Source: Aurantiochytrium sp. KH105 (lineage: Eukaryota > Sar > Bigyra > Thraustochytrida > Thraustochytriidae). Taken from it: 64,000 bases of DNA. The position numbers were made by a program, and so were the translations under genes. Shown here piece by piece: positions 63,570-64,000 of this stretch. The stretch is taken from positions 248,001 through 312,000 of the forward strand of contig BGKB01000038.1 in assembly GCA_003116975.1 (NCBI GenBank), written 5' to 3'. Below the pieces are notes generated by a model. It did no database searches. It saw nothing but the letters and a program-made list of their open reading frames with translations, and had not been told where the DNA came from. How positions within the stretch are numbered: position 1 is the first letter of the stretch; each line of letters begins with the position of its first letter.

Positions 63570-64000
63570 TCATGAGGTTACCGGCTCGACCTTCGAAGTA
63601 GCGGTGTTCCCCCTGCGTCTCGTGGCAGATGTCGCGCGATTGCGAACATGTCGGAAGCCTGCACCCTGCGCAAGTCCAGTGGTTGTCCGTAGCTTGGTCG
63701 CTGCCGATAGCTCCTTCAAGGCTGCGCGCTCAAAGCGTTGAAGAAGAGCGTTGTTATATCTCCGCGTCGTAAAAAGCTTCATGTATGACTCGTGCGCATC
63801 AGGATTGTTTAGAGGCGGGAAGATCCGCGTAAAGTGGCCGCGTCGCAATCGCTCGCCCGCTACGCGCTGAACGAGCCTACGGTCTGCTGCAGCGAGCGCA
63901 GGCCATGGTCTGGTCGTTAATCCTCGGACGTTGCGCGAGCCTTTGGGCCGACGTCCTTCAACCTTTTGGCGGTCAGCGATGGCTTGAGCCTCGGCATCTG
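63570..64000 (-). CDS. 3' end of an unidentified gene (possible tubulin tyrosine ligase-like protein)
   Basis: The minus-strand frame is open from the right edge (first full codon at 63998) to a TGA at 63570, giving 142 residues of C-terminus. No start lies within the window. The sequence is Arg/Ala-rich. RRGHFTRIFPPLNNPDAHES, then YMKLFTTRRYNNALLQRFER, resembles in outline the C-terminal end of TTLL polyglutamylase domains, where an Arg-Gly-x-Phe-x-Arg-Ile-Phe/Tyr-Pro motif precedes the final helices. That comparison is from memory and weak. The last 45 residues look disordered and basic. Confidence 0.5.
   Translation of the reverse strand, partial: DAEAQAIADRQKVEGRRPKGSRNVRGLTTRPWPALAAADRRLVQRVAGERLRRGHFTRIFPPLNNPDAHESYMKLFTTRRYNNALLQRFERAALKELSAATKLRTTTGLAQGAGFRHVRNRATSATRRRGNTATSKVEPVTS

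Noticed and set aside
1-64000. CRISPR arrays, prophage, insertion sequences, transposons or viral genes
   Set aside because: All arrays are short microsatellites without spacers. No transposase, integrase, reverse transcriptase or capsid-like sequence was recognised, and the gene content is ordinary eukaryotic nuclear.

Overview
This is a gene-dense, intron-poor nuclear segment of a eukaryote. The genes are the single-copy 'informational' and trafficking kind: AAR2, TAF11, CMSS1, XPC/RAD4, VPS13, mitochondrial PNPase. They are mixed with genes typical of flagellated cells: TALPID3-like, NME7, TXNDC15-like, and possibly a TTLL fragment at the right edge. TAA, TAG and TGA all end genes, so the code is standard. 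Exons are very long (one open frame of 15.75 kb) and only one spliceosomal intron can be demonstrated. GC is high, with many short tandem repeats between genes. This fits a stramenopile protist, most likely a thraustochytrid/labyrinthulomycete with biflagellate zoospores. That placement is inference from gene style, not from a marker gene.

Layout, left to right. 0-5 kb: 3' part of a two-pore cation channel (+), then an AAAP amino-acid transporter (+). 5-9 kb: an acidic/basic nuclear-type protein (-), AAR2 (-), and TAF11 (+) divergent from AAR2. 9-16 kb: an inositol 5-phosphatase with Tudor-like, IQ and CaaX features (-), CMSS1 (+), and a flavin monooxygenase (-). 16-25 kb: a TALPID3-like giant (-), divergent from a sphingolipid-desaturase-like protein fused to a RING-CH-like zinc cluster (+). 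26-32 kb: a SAM-domain protein of unknown role (+) and XPC/RAD4 (-). 32-48 kb: an intronless 5250-residue VPS13 with PH, C2, PDZ-like and PX modules. 48-54 kb: NME7 (-) and a Slo/BK-type potassium channel in two exons (-). 55-64 kb: a mitochondrial PNPase without S1 (+), a CHASE-domain membrane protein without an output domain (+), a TXNDC15-like protein (-), a GPH/MelB-family transporter (+), and the 3' end of an unidentified gene (-).

No operon-like system is present. What recurs is (i) closely spaced divergent pairs that probably share promoters (AAR2/TAF11, 5-phosphatase/CMSS1, TALPID3/desaturase, XPC/VPS13, Slo/PNPase, TXNDC15/MFS), several containing tetra- to hexanucleotide arrays, and (ii) genes for membrane lipid handling and flagellum assembly. 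The most unusual items are the desaturase-RING fusion, the VPS13 architecture, the CHASE protein without an output domain, the 5-phosphatase with altered catalytic-motif residues, and the PNPase that has lost its RNA-binding tail. No tRNA, rRNA, CRISPR, transposon or viral sequence was recognised.
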